64,000 nucleotides of DNA from AV69 sp963742315 (GTDB lineage: Bacteria; Verrucomicrobiota; Verrucomicrobiia; Chthoniobacterales; UBA10450), in NCBI GenBank assembly GCA_963742315.1, contig CAVULE010000007.1:124001-188000 (forward strand), read 5' to 3'. Of this stretch, positions 16,971-26,107 are shown piece after piece (position 1 is the stretch's first letter; every line of letters starts with the position of its first letter). A model generated the notes under the pieces. The model had not been told where the DNA came from and ran no database searches. It saw only the letters and a program-made list of their open reading frames with translations. The translations under genes were made by a program, and so were the position numbers.

Positions 16971-19438
16971 GTCTTTCGCGGAATCTCGGCTGCGCGATTT
17001 CTATCGCCGCAATTGCCTTGGCGGCTCCGGCCATCGGGCAAATCAAGACAGGCGCGGATGGCGGCACGGAAATCGCGGAAGCGGCGCGGCCCATTGACGA
17101 AGGGGTGCCGGAAGTCGCCGTGTACCAGTTACAAAGACTTGTTACTCGACTCAGCGGAGCGGATGCGGTCAAGGCGAAAGAGAAACTGGCAGAGGCCCTG
17201 ATTGCGGCGCGGCGCTCGACCGAGGCACTTCGGCTGCTGGACGAGGCGGTGCTGCGCGATTCGACCAGCGGGAAATTTCTGCGCGCTCAGGCGTTCGCAG
17301 CGTTGAATCGATCCAGCGAAGCGCTCCAGTTGTATCGCGAGGTCGCGAATAACAACAGCGTGCCGCAACAGGCTGCTGCCGCGTTCGGAGCTGGGGAAAT
17401 GCTGCGGGCGCTCGATCGAGCTGACGAAGCCATTCGGGCTTATCACGCGCTCGAAAACGATCCGCGCTTCGGTATTTCGGCGCGTCTGCGCGAGGCGGAA
17501 TTGTTTATCGCGAAACAAGACAGCGTCATGGGGAAGCGCATTCTTGATGGCACGCAGACCAAAATCGCGACCGATAAACGGCAAAAACGCTTGCTGCATG
17601 CGCGGATTGAGCTGCTCAATCAAAGGCCAGAGAAAGCAGTCGGATTGCTTGATTCGCTGGTGAAGAAACCGGAAAACGAATCGCGGGAGACGGCGATCGC
17701 CGCGCTTTTTGCCATGGCTGACGCGCATTTGCAGATGAATACGCCGGAAGTGGGCGATGATTATCTGGAGGATTTTATCGATCGGCATCCAGTTGATCCG
17801 GCACTGCCGCAGGTTTTCGCCAAGCTGGATCAGGTTTATCGCGCCGAGCGCAAGCCACCACGTAACGAACTGGAAAAGTGGGCGCGCGATGCAGCACAGC
17901 CGAGACGGGGATTTGCGCGGTGGTATCTCGCGCAAAGCGAACTGCGCGCCGGCCGCCGCGAAGAAGCAATCCGGCAGTTCGAACAAATTCGAAGGACAAC
18001 GCCGCTGCCGCCGGTGCTTGCACCTGCGCTCTTACAATATGCGCGGCTGCAAATCGAGGCGGGGAGAGTCAATGAAGCGCTCGCTATCCTCAGCGAAGCG
18101 GGAAAAACGAACCCGACGCCGCAAGTGCGCGAGCAAATCGATTTCGAATCGGGACGCGCAATGTACGCGGCGCTGAAATTTCAGGACGCAGCCGATCGTT
18201 TCGAGACTCTGGGAAACGATCGCTCCGCTCTCGCGCCGGCAGCGCTTGTTAATGCTTCGCTCGCGTCGCTTCGAGCGGACGATAAGACAAAAACCGAACG
18301 CGATAAAGCAGAGCTGGTCCGGCGCGGTCAGGTCGATGAAGCAGCAGAAGTGGCGCTGGAGCAGGCGGTCATCGCAGCTGAGCGAGGTGAAAAGAATGCC
18401 GGCGCGCTGCTGCAGGATTTTGTTCGCCGTTTTCCGGATCATCCGCGCGTTTCTGAAGCAGAGATAGCATTGGCTGAGATGGCGTATCATTCCATCCCGC
18501 CCAAGCTCGATGAGGCAGAAAAAAATCTGGCGGCGGCACGCGCGACTCATCCAACAGAGCTTGCGGTCGAGCATGCCGATTATCTCGCGATCTGGCTGGC
18601 GGATGCTCGCGGCGCGGACAGCGATCGGGTCATCGCAGCGGCCCGCGATTTTCTTCGTGCACATCCCAACTCGCCGCTGGTGGCGGAAGTACGTTTGAAA
18701 CTGGCGGAATCGCATTTTCGCCGGCAGGATTTCGCCAGCGCGCAAACAGAATTCGAAACCCTGGCACAGGAGAACCCGAAATCGGCGCTGACCGAGCAAG
18801 CGCTCTTTCTGGCCGCGCAATCGGCGATGGCAAGCATGGCCAGCCAATCGCTGGACCACGCCTTGGAATTGCTGACGCAAGTCGTGGCAATGAACGGCGA
18901 ATTTCGATGGGCTGCGCGCAATGAACAGGCGGCAATCGAACGCCGGTTGGGAAAATCACAGGACGCTCAAGCTCTGTATGATGAAGTGCTCAAAGGAGAC
19001 GCCCGTGCGGCGGAAAAGCGCGAGGCTTTGTGCGGGAAAGCCGACATTTTTTTTGAGCAAGCCAATGCCAACGCCGCCAACCTCGATCGCGCAGTCGGGA
19101 TCTATGATCAGCTTGCCAATGAAGCGGCGAATCAGCCGCATTGGCGCAATCAGGCCCTGTTCAAGAAAGGTGTTTGCCTGGAGAAGGAATCGGATCGCGA
19201 CGGCGCGCTGGCGACATTCTATCGCATTCTTGAATTTAATCCTTCCCCCGATCGGCCGCCGGAATTTTTTTGGTTTTACAAAGCCGGATTTAACGCGGCG
19301 CGATTACTGGAGGAGCAACAAAAATGGGAAGCAGCGGCGGCGATTTACGAAAAATTGGTGGCGGCCAATGGACCGCGCAGTGAGGAGGCCAATGCGCGAC
19401 TTGGCCAATTGCGTCTGGAGCATTTCCTCTGGCAATAA
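16967..19438 (+). CDS. Secreted or periplasmic tetratricopeptide-repeat protein, 823 residues
   Basis: The protein starts with a signal-like segment (SLSRNLGCAISIAAIALAAPAIG) and then consists almost wholly of degenerate TPR helices (for example RSTEALRLLDEAV, SSEALQLYREVANN, QDAQALYDEVLKGD). There is no catalytic motif. It probably acts as a scaffold in the periplasm or outer membrane, in the manner of YbgF- or BamD-like TPR proteins; no partner can be named. The ATG at 16967 overlaps the uvrA stop, so the two are coupled although nothing links their functions. A longer upstream reading inside uvrA is rejected because it would run through uvrA coding sequence. Confidence 0.82.
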   Translation: MSLSRNLGCAISIAAIALAAPAIGQIKTGADGGTEIAEAARPIDEGVPEVAVYQLQRLVTRLSGADAVKAKEKLAEALIAARRSTEALRLLDEAVLRDSTSGKFLRAQAFAALNRSSEALQLYREVANNNSVPQQAAAAFGAGEMLRALDRADEAIRAYHALENDPRFGISARLREAELFIAKQDSVMGKRILDGTQTKIATDKRQKRLLHARIELLNQRPEKAVGLLDSLVKKPENESRETAIAALFAMADAHLQMNTPEVGDDYLEDFIDRHPVDPALPQVFAKLDQVYRAERKPPRNELEKWARDAAQPRRGFARWYLAQSELRAGRREEAIRQFEQIRRTTPLPPVLAPALLQYARLQIEAGRVNEALAILSEAGKTNPTPQVREQIDFESGRAMYAALKFQDAADRFETLGNDRSALAPAALVNASLASLRADDKTKTERDKAELVRRGQVDEAAEVALEQAVIAAERGEKNAGALLQDFVRRFPDHPRVSEAEIALAEMAYHSIPPKLDEAEKNLAAARATHPTELAVEHADYLAIWLADARGADSDRVIAAARDFLRAHPNSPLVAEVRLKLAESHFRRQDFASAQTEFETLAQENPKSALTEQALFLAAQSAMASMASQSLDHALELLTQVVAMNGEFRWAARNEQAAIERRLGKSQDAQALYDEVLKGDARAAEKREALCGKADIFFEQANANAANLDRAVGIYDQLANEAANQPHWRNQALFKKGVCLEKESDRDGALATFYRILEFNPSPDRPPEFFWFYKAGFNAARLLEEQQKWEAAAAIYEKLVAANGPRSEEANARLGQLRLEHFLWQ

Positions 19439-19500
19439 CGGGAGGAAAATCAAATGCGATTGTCATTGTGTTATGCCCGGAAATGCTGCATACTCCAGAT

Positions 19501-19800
19501 ATGAAAACACCATTCAGGCTGTCACGCCTGGTTGGTTGGATGGGACGATGCGGCGTCGCGCTTATCGCGCTGGCGTTTTGCGCATCAGCACTTGCTGATC
19601 CGAGCAAGAATGTAGTAGTAGAGCCCAAGGCACAGGTAAGCAAAATCCAAGCAGTACCTAGCAGTGTTGTCGCCAAAAAGCTATACTTCGTATTTACCGG
19701 CGGATCGGCAATTCCCCAGCCAATCGACCGCATAAGCGGGCCAATTCCAACCACTGCATCCCCGATGATAGTGTATTTGTTCGGGGTCAGTGACGAGTAA
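19501..19800 (+). CDS. Small exported hypothetical protein
   Basis: This 99-residue protein has a clear signal peptide (basic start, hydrophobic GVALIALAFCASALA, cleavage predicted after ALA at about residue 32) and a mature part of about 65 residues with no cysteine and no recognised domain. It is an independent unit between the TPR gene and the convergent ilvC. The start at 19501 is preferred over 19468 because it gives a proper signal peptide. Confidence 0.55.
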   Translation: MKTPFRLSRLVGWMGRCGVALIALAFCASALADPSKNVVVEPKAQVSKIQAVPSSVVAKKLYFVFTGGSAIPQPIDRISGPIPTTASPMIVYLFGVSDE

Positions 19801-19829
19801 GCGGCAGTAGAATTTTTCGCCGCGAGCAG

Positions 19830-19869
19830 CGCGCTTGAAAAAGCGCGTAGGGAAAGTTTATTTTTTTCG
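19830..19869. terminator. Terminator-like hairpin between convergent genes
   Basis: CGCGCTT (19830-19836), loop GAAA and AAGCGCG (19841-19847) form a perfect 7 bp stem. A T-rich run follows about 10 bp later (19858-19867). It separates the small exported gene from ilvC, whose stop lies within the T-run. Confidence 0.45.
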
Positions 19870-20853
19870 CCAATCCATCAAGGCACGCAATCGACGTCCG
19901 GTTTTTTCCAGCGGATGACGCCGTCCCTCTTGCAACAGTGCACGATAGCGTTTCCCGCCGGTTTTCATCTCCCGAATAAATTCGCGCGCAAATTTTCCGG
20001 TGCGGATTTGTCCCAGTGCCATCGCCATCTTTTTGTGGACGTGTTTATCCACAATTTTTGGTCCAACGGTGAGATCGCCCCACTTTGCGGTGTCGGAAAT
20101 CAGGTCGCGCATCCCTGCGATTCCAGCTTCGTGGATCATATCGACAATGAATTTTAGTTCGTGCAGGCATTCGAAGTAGGCCAGCTCCGGCGCGTAACCA
20201 GCACGGACCAAGATTTCGAACGCGGCTCGAATTAGCGCGGTTGTTCCGCCGCACAGCACCGCCTGCTCTCCGAAAAGATCGGTCTCCGTTTCTTCCCGAA
20301 AAGTTGTTTCGATGACACCAGCCCGGGCGCATCCGATTGCTTTGGCCCAGGCAAATGCCAGCGCCCGCGCCTGCCCGCTAACGTCATTTTCCACAGCAAG
20401 CAAGGCCGGCACGCCGCGGCCAGCTTTAAACTCGCGCCGCACCATTTGCCCTAGTCCTTTCGGTGCCACCATTACCACATCCACATTGCGCGGAGGGATG
20501 ACAGTCCGGTAAACCACGGTGAACCCGTGAGCGAAGAGAAGCGTTTGTTCACGCCGTAAATACGGCGCGATTTGTTTGACGAAAATCTTCGGCATCTTTG
20601 TGTCCGGCAGCGCGAGAAAAACAATGTCGCTTTGCCGAACCGCCTCCGATGTTTCCAGAACCGCAAGTCTGTGCGCTCGCGCCGCCGGGCGCGACTTACT
20701 GCCGCGGTGCAATCCAACGACGACTTCGAACCCGCTGTCCCGAAGATTTAGGGCGTGGGCATGGCCCTGCGAGCCAAACCCGATCACGCCGCAAATTTTG
20801 CCGCGCAGTGGCTCGAGTCTGATCTGCTTGTCGCGATAAATTCGCACCGGCAT
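19858..20853 (-). CDS. ilvC: Ketol-acid reductoisomerase
   Basis: This 331-residue class I enzyme is the second step of branched-chain amino acid synthesis (acetolactate to dihydroxy-isovalerate, NADPH and Mg). The Rossmann motif GVIGFGSQGHAHALNLRDSG is intact, the cofactor loop reads LHRGSKSR, and the C-terminal metal-site helices contain FREETETDLFGEQ and the conserved ECLHELKFIVD. The gene stands alone; no ilvB, ilvN or ilvD is near, unlike the usual ilvBNC order. Confidence 0.94.
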   Translation of the reverse strand: MPVRIYRDKQIRLEPLRGKICGVIGFGSQGHAHALNLRDSGFEVVVGLHRGSKSRPAARAHRLAVLETSEAVRQSDIVFLALPDTKMPKIFVKQIAPYLRREQTLLFAHGFTVVYRTVIPPRNVDVVMVAPKGLGQMVRREFKAGRGVPALLAVENDVSGQARALAFAWAKAIGCARAGVIETTFREETETDLFGEQAVLCGGTTALIRAAFEILVRAGYAPELAYFECLHELKFIVDMIHEAGIAGMRDLISDTAKWGDLTVGPKIVDKHVHKKMAMALGQIRTGKFAREFIREMKTGGKRYRALLQEGRRHPLEKTGRRLRALMDWRKK

Positions 20854-20909
20854 TGCCGGAGAAGAGTGGCCGAAGCGGCCCCCGACGCCAAATTCAATTT
20901 AATTGGCCG

Positions 20910-23014
20910 CTATCCGGGCGAAGTCACAATCGACTTCAGTCGTGTGGCATCATCGCGCGCGGTCTGTGCCTCCGACGTGCGTCCCATTTTGTCCAGGATC
21001 TCGGCGAGCATGAGATATTGCCGGGGCTGATTTGGGTCGCGTGCGATGGCGCGGCGTTGGGTAGCGCATGCTTGTTCGAGCTGGTTTTGGCCAACCGAAA
21101 TTGCGGCGAGCAAGTTCAACGCCTGGACGTCGTGCACGTCGAGTAAAGCAGCGTAGCGGAGAGCACGGGTCGATTGACCAACGTCATTGTTCTCCGCATA
21201 TAGCCGGCCTTGTGCCAGCCAGGCAGCGTGGTGCCACCAGTTTTGACGGGTGTAATTTTCGATTAGACGAAGCGCCGGAAGCGGGCCTTGTGTTCGGCGC
21301 AGCAGTTCTGATTCAAGACTGATCAGCTCCCATATCTCGGGATAGTCCGCGCGTGCCCGCTCGAGGATCGCAATGGCTCCGGCATCGTCGTTCGCTCGCG
21401 AACGCATGTGCGCCAGATTTAAGGCGGCGATCCAGGTGCGAGGATACTGAACTCTCGCTTCCTTGGCGTGTTGGGCATCCCGTGCAAGCAGGCTTTCTGC
21501 CTCGGCAGTTTTTCCCTCGTGCACCAGAACACTGGCGAGATTGTTGCGCGCGATCGGGTAGTCTGGGTTGGTTTCGAGAATGTGGCGGAACATTTTCTCT
21601 GCCACGGCATACTCGCCGCGGTTCGAGTAAATCTGTGCCAGGTTTACGCCGACTCGCGGACTTAGACCGCCCGTCGCGATTGTGCGCTTGTAAAAATTCT
21701 CTTCGTTACCCCAGTCGCTGCTGCGAATCGCGCTGCGAACGCTTAAGGCGAGGATTGTGATCGCGGCAACAGCAGTTACACCGGTTCCGAACCTCCGCGG
21801 CAAGTCCAATGCGCAGCCGCTGAGGAAAAGCAGGAAGCCGACGCTTGGCAGGTAAAGCCAATGCTCCGCCACGGTCGCGTTAAGCTGCACAATATTCGAG
21901 ATCGGCAGATAGGCGGCAAGAAACCAGACCGTGCCCATGATGCGCATTCGCTGACCTATGCCGCGTCTCGCGCAGCCATAGATAAATGCCGTCAAGACAG
22001 CCAGACCGAGAATCGAGAGATATTCAGATGCAACTGTTTTGCGCCAGCTTTCGCGATTTAGATAATTGCCCGGATCAAAAATGCTGCGCTCCATGTGCAG
22101 GTTCCCCGGAAAAACCATCAGCCGCCCATAGTCACCCAGCGCACGGAGCATAAGGGTGCCTCGAACCGGGGCCGACCAGTTCTCGGTAAATCCCGGTTCC
22201 GCTCGCGCAACTGGAAGCCGGCGTAATTCGGCATATGTGCCAAGCACCAGCGCACAGCACAAGATCGTCGTGATCTTCGCTTTTTTGCCAATGTCCCTGG
22301 CAAAGGCAAGGGTGTGGACCAGAAAAATGAGTATCCATATACAAGCGATCTCGCGGGAGCAGAGCGCCAGGACGCCGCCCAGTGCCGCCAGAAGATAAGT
22401 GATGCCTTTTAGCCAGCGCGCTTTAGCTATTCGAGCGCGCAATACCAGCAACCATGCGCCCGCTGAAAAAACAAAGGCCAGGCTGTCGGCCCGTCCGGAA
22501 ATGTAATCGATCGCAGCGGAATGAACCGGATGCACCATCCAGATGCCGGAAATAACGAAAGCGGCAAGGGCTCCCGCGCGCGCTGACCCCGGGTCATCAC
22601 TCTCCCAAAGGCCGGCCCCGTTGCCAAACAGGTGACTAAGTAAACGATAAAGCAGCAGGCCGGCTGCTACGTGCAGGAGAATATTGCTGAGATGGAAACC
22701 GGCTGGGTCCGTGTTCCAAAAAAAGTAATCGAACATGTAGGAAAGATTCTGAACCGGCCGGTAGTGACCCGAGAATGAATCGAGAAAGAGATAGTGCCGG
22801 AACGCTTCGAGAGCGAGGAGCGGGCTTTTTATGAATGGATTATCTCGGGTGAGGAAAACGTCGTCCCAGATGAGTCCCCCTGGATCGCGGGCAATCGGAT
22901 GATGAAGCCGATTGCTCCGAGAAACAAATACCGCGGCCATTGCTTGCCGCAAAAAGCGATAAGGCGCGCCCGAAAACCGGGCCCCGGCGGCGCCTTAGTC
23001 GGAATTCGACTCAT
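20910..23014 (-). CDS. TMTC-like membrane protein with C-terminal TPRs, one-base frameshift near the start
   Basis: A polytopic N-terminal half (RLPAIQG, then IWDDVFLTRDNPFI, HYRPVQNLSY, FHLSNILLHVAAG) resembles the O-mannosyltransferase-like TMTC / GT-C group. From about residue 420, TPRs follow (NLAQIYSNRGEYAVAEKMFRHILE and so on). The first ~45 residues (start 23014, MSRIPTKAPPG) are in another frame than the rest; the shift falls at a C5 tract, 22876-22880 (G5 on the coding strand). One more G restores a continuous protein of about 700 residues. It is either a sequencing or assembly slip, or a true lesion. It may glycosylate exported proteins; the donor and target are unknown. Confidence 0.72.
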
Positions 23015-23046
23015 GAGCAGGGTTGCGAGAGAGAAGCTGCATCCTT

Positions 23047-23085
23047 AAACAAACGAGCGTCCTCCCGGTTTGCACGAGAGGACGC
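23047..23085 (-). terminator. Hairpin after the pilin genes
   Basis: GCGTCCTC (23057-23064) pairs with GAGGACGC (23078-23085). On the minus strand the stem is followed by CGTTTGTTT. It would end transcription of the pilin pair before the TMTC-like gene. The T-run is interrupted, so the call is moderate. Confidence 0.45.
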
Positions 23086-23111
23086 CCGAAGTTTAGAACT
23101 CCTATACCCTG

Positions 23112-23513
23112 TTAGGGGCCATAAGGCGACCAGAAGCCCGTGCCGGCAACGTCCGACAATATGGCGTAGTCAGCCGACTGGACCTGAGGAATGGTATCGA
23201 CCGTCTGCTGACCGTAATTGGTGCCGAAGAGGTTCGCACCTGTATTATACAGGATGCTGTTCTTCTTGACGTAATTGGTCCAATCCGTGACCGCAACCGT
23301 GCAACCGGTAGTGCGATTGGTTTCAATTGCGTACTGATCAACAGCAGCGTCGATCATACGTAGATCGTTAAGGATCTTGGAAGCCTGAGAACGTTTGCGC
23401 GCGCGCAGGAATCCAGGAACGGCTATCGCGGCCAGCAATGCGATGATTGCGACCACGATCATGATTTCCACCAGCGTGAAGCCGGCATGTTTTCGATTCA
23501 ATTTGGTTAACAT
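23112..23513 (-). CDS. Type IV pilin / type II pseudopilin-like protein, copy 2
   Basis: This 133-residue protein has a short leader ending in G before FTLVEIMIVVAIIALLAAI, the prepilin peptidase site with Glu5, and then the region FLRARKRSQASKILNDLR. The globular part ends ...DVAGTGFWSPYGP. It is a near twin of the gene at 23657-24058 (same length, most differences in residues 65-105). Such proteins form pili or secretion pseudopili; in Verrucomicrobiota many are found away from any assembly operon, as here. Confidence 0.85.
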   Translation of the reverse strand: MLTKLNRKHAGFTLVEIMIVVAIIALLAAIAVPGFLRARKRSQASKILNDLRMIDAAVDQYAIETNRTTGCTVAVTDWTNYVKKNSILYNTGANLFGTNYGQQTVDTIPQVQSADYAILSDVAGTGFWSPYGP

Positions 23514-23656
23514 TATTATTCTTCTTATTGCGTTGGTTTACTGTTTGTTTGTGTTTGGGTTGCGATAGCGCGGCTTCTTTCAGCTGCGATCTCACAACTC
23601 ATTCCCTGCCACTCCTGTTCTGGGGGAATGGCAGGCGAATGAATCGTCAGATTCGA

Positions 23657-24058
23657 TTACGGCCCGTACGGTGACCAGAAACCGGTGCTGGCGACGTCTG
23701 ACAACACGGCGTAGTCAGCCGACGGGACCTGAGGAATGGTATCGACCGTCTGCTGACCGTAGGTACTCCCCAGGAGACTCTTGCCTGTGTTGTATAGCAT
23801 CGAACCCTTTTTCAAGTAGTTCGTCCAATCCGTGACCCCGACCGTGCAATTGGTGCTGCGGTTGGTTTCGATAGCGTATTGGTCAACGGCAGCGTCGATC
23901 ATACGCAGGTCATTAAGGATTCGGCTGGCTTGGGAACGTTTACGAGCACGGAGGAATCCGGGCACTGCGATCGCCGCCAAAAGCGCGATGATCGCAACTA
24001 CGATCATGATTTCCACGAGGGTGAAGCCCCCGCGGCGTTTGTTAAGTTTGTTCAACAT
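23657..24058 (-). CDS. Type IV pilin / type II pseudopilin-like protein, copy 1
   Basis: It has the same 133-residue architecture as its downstream neighbour: leader MLNKLNKRRGG, hydrophobic helix FTLVEIMIVVAIIALLAAI, and a C-terminal WSPYGP end. Two cysteines are not present as a C-terminal disulfide pair, so this is not a classic PilA of gammaproteobacteria. The 143 bp between the copies have no ORF. The first gene of the pair in transcription order is this one. Which machine assembles it cannot be seen, because no pilB, pilC or pilD is in the window. Confidence 0.86.
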   Translation of the reverse strand: MLNKLNKRRGGFTLVEIMIVVAIIALLAAIAVPGFLRARKRSQASRILNDLRMIDAAVDQYAIETNRSTNCTVGVTDWTNYLKKGSMLYNTGKSLLGSTYGQQTVDTIPQVPSADYAVLSDVASTGFWSPYGP

Positions 24059-24277
24059 TGCTAACTGCTTTCTGTTTCTCTATTGTTTGTTTGATTGCGC
24101 TCCGAAGCACCCGCCTCGGAATACCCGTCCTAATGAGCACTCGCGATGCCAAGCCGGGCGCCGTTTTAGAATTTCTAGAAAATGGGCCGTCATTTTGGGC
24201 TTAGATGCCCCGGCTCCGGCGTGATTCTCGCTGTGCAAACACTACGGCAGCCGACACTTGCCGATTGATCCGACATC

Positions 24278-26107
24278 GTGACTTCGCGTAAATTCCTCAG
24301 CCTATTTCACTTGCGTCCGGCACACTACGTTTTCGGCGGTGTTCTGCTTATCCGTGTTGTTGTCCTCGCTAGACTAACCGCTTCGCCATATCTCTTGCCG
24401 GCGCGCGGAGACATGCATTTTTACGATGATTGGGCACAGCGGATTCTTAACGGCCAGCTTACTGATCACCTAGCCTTTTACGGCCTGCCGGGGTATGCTT
24501 ACTTGCTCGCGGCTCTCTATAAGATTGTCGGCTACGGTCCATTTATTCCTGCCCTTCTGCAGGCATTACTCGATGCCGGGACGGCGGTGCTAATCTATAA
24601 GGTTTCTGTCGGCATTTTTTCGGAAACCGGCCTGCGCCGTGCCCAAATCGCTGGCGTGCTCGCGGCGGTGGGCTGGGCCTTTTTTGTCCCGGCGCAAACC
24701 TACGCCGTCGTTCTCATGCCTACCGCTTGGTTTGTCTTTATCTTTTGGCTCATCCTCTGGCGCATTGTCAGCCGGAAGAACGCGCCGACAAAATGGGGGG
24801 CATTAATTCTCGGTCTGCTGGTTGGCCTCGCCGCGACGACAATCGCGACGATTCTCTTCCTCATCCCATTGGTAGTCGGCGCAATCCTTCTCAAACCGGC
24901 GATTTCCACTCATTCCCAATTCCGCACGCGCATCAACGCCCTTGTTCTGCTTCTCCTTGGCGCTGCTGCCGGTACTTCGCCCTGTTGGGTGCACAATTGT
25001 TTCATTGCCCACGACCGCGTATTTCTGTCCGCTCACAGTGGTATTAATTTCTGGATTGGAAATAACCCGGGCGCGATTGGTTATCCGCGTTTTCCGCCCG
25101 GTCTCCACGCTGGGCAGGCCGCGATGTTACAGGATTCTATAGACGCGGCTGAGTCCGCCGCTGGACACGCTCTTTCACGCGGTCAGGTCTCACAGTATTG
25201 GGCTGCGAAGGCGCGCAATTACATAACGAGTCATCCGGTAGCATGGCTTCGTCTGCTTGCGCTCAAACTCCGCAATCTTTGGAGCGCATTTCAATACGAC
25301 GATCTCAGCATCATCACGATCTTGCGTGAGCAAAACGTCACCTTGCCCGGAATTTATTTCGGGCTGGTCGCGGCGCTGGCGATGCCAGCGATCTTTCTGG
25401 TTTGGAAAACAGCGCCGCTCTCACGTTGGATCGCCGTCGCCATCGCCCTGCATGTCCTCGCCTTGTTGCCGGTATTCACCACCGAACGCTATCGTCTGCC
25501 AATTGTTCCGGGCCTTCTTATTTTCGCCGCCTTCGGCCTGGTTGCGTTTTTTAATCATGTCGTGGCGGGTAAATTTCGCTGGGCCATTGCCTACGCCGCG
25601 TTTCTAATTGTCTCTTCCTATTTCATTTCCTGGCCGCAACGCGATCCATCACTTTGGGCGTTGGATGCGTACAACAGCGGTTGGCAGGCGCTCGAATCCG
25701 GCAATCTTCCCCTGGCGGAAAGAAAATTGCAGCTCGCCCGCGCTTATGTCCCAACGAATCCGGAAACCAATTTCGCTCTCGGAAACCTGCGGCTGGCGGA
25801 GGGAAATTCTGCGGCCGCTTCCACCTTTTATCTTACCACTCTACAGCTCGATGATCGTCACCGCGGCGCGCTCAATAATCTTGGCGTAATCGCCCTGGAC
25901 CACAAGCAATTCGAACTGGCCGAACATTGGTTCCGGCGCGCGCTCGATCTCAACACTCGCAGCGCCAAGACTCATTTTCTTTTGGCCAAGACCTATGCCG
26001 CCAGGGGCGACCGCGCCGATGCCTGCGCCGAAATCGAGTCCGCTGTTGCCCTAAGTCCACAGCAACCTGAGTTCCGTCAGTTGTGCGAAGAAATCCACCG
26101 CCAATGA
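24278..26107 (+). CDS. GT39-like polytopic glycosyltransferase with C-terminal TPRs
   Basis: The 609-residue protein starts with GTG at 24278. A membrane-embedded domain of about 10-12 helices has an early acidic loop (GDMHFYDDWAQRIL, residues ~47-60), typical of GT-C transferases that use lipid-linked sugars. After about residue 455 come TPRs (SGWQALESGNLPLAERKLQLA, NLGVIALDHKQFELAEHWFRRAL). Its stop overlaps the next start (ATGA at 26104), so it is the first of three coupled membrane glycosyltransferase genes. The acceptor is not identifiable. Confidence 0.8.
   Translation: MTSRKFLSLFHLRPAHYVFGGVLLIRVVVLARLTASPYLLPARGDMHFYDDWAQRILNGQLTDHLAFYGLPGYAYLLAALYKIVGYGPFIPALLQALLDAGTAVLIYKVSVGIFSETGLRRAQIAGVLAAVGWAFFVPAQTYAVVLMPTAWFVFIFWLILWRIVSRKNAPTKWGALILGLLVGLAATTIATILFLIPLVVGAILLKPAISTHSQFRTRINALVLLLLGAAAGTSPCWVHNCFIAHDRVFLSAHSGINFWIGNNPGAIGYPRFPPGLHAGQAAMLQDSIDAAESAAGHALSRGQVSQYWAAKARNYITSHPVAWLRLLALKLRNLWSAFQYDDLSIITILREQNVTLPGIYFGLVAALAMPAIFLVWKTAPLSRWIAVAIALHVLALLPVFTTERYRLPIVPGLLIFAAFGLVAFFNHVVAGKFRWAIAYAAFLIVSSYFISWPQRDPSLWALDAYNSGWQALESGNLPLAERKLQLARAYVPTNPETNFALGNLRLAEGNSAAASTFYLTTLQLDDRHRGALNNLGVIALDHKQFELAEHWFRRALDLNTRSAKTHFLLAKTYAARGDRADACAEIESAVALSPQQPEFRQLCEEIHRQ

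Noticed and set aside
18032..18880. 282-residue ORF opposite the secreted TPR gene
   Set aside because: Shadow of the TPR frame; rich in Arg and Cys with no motif.
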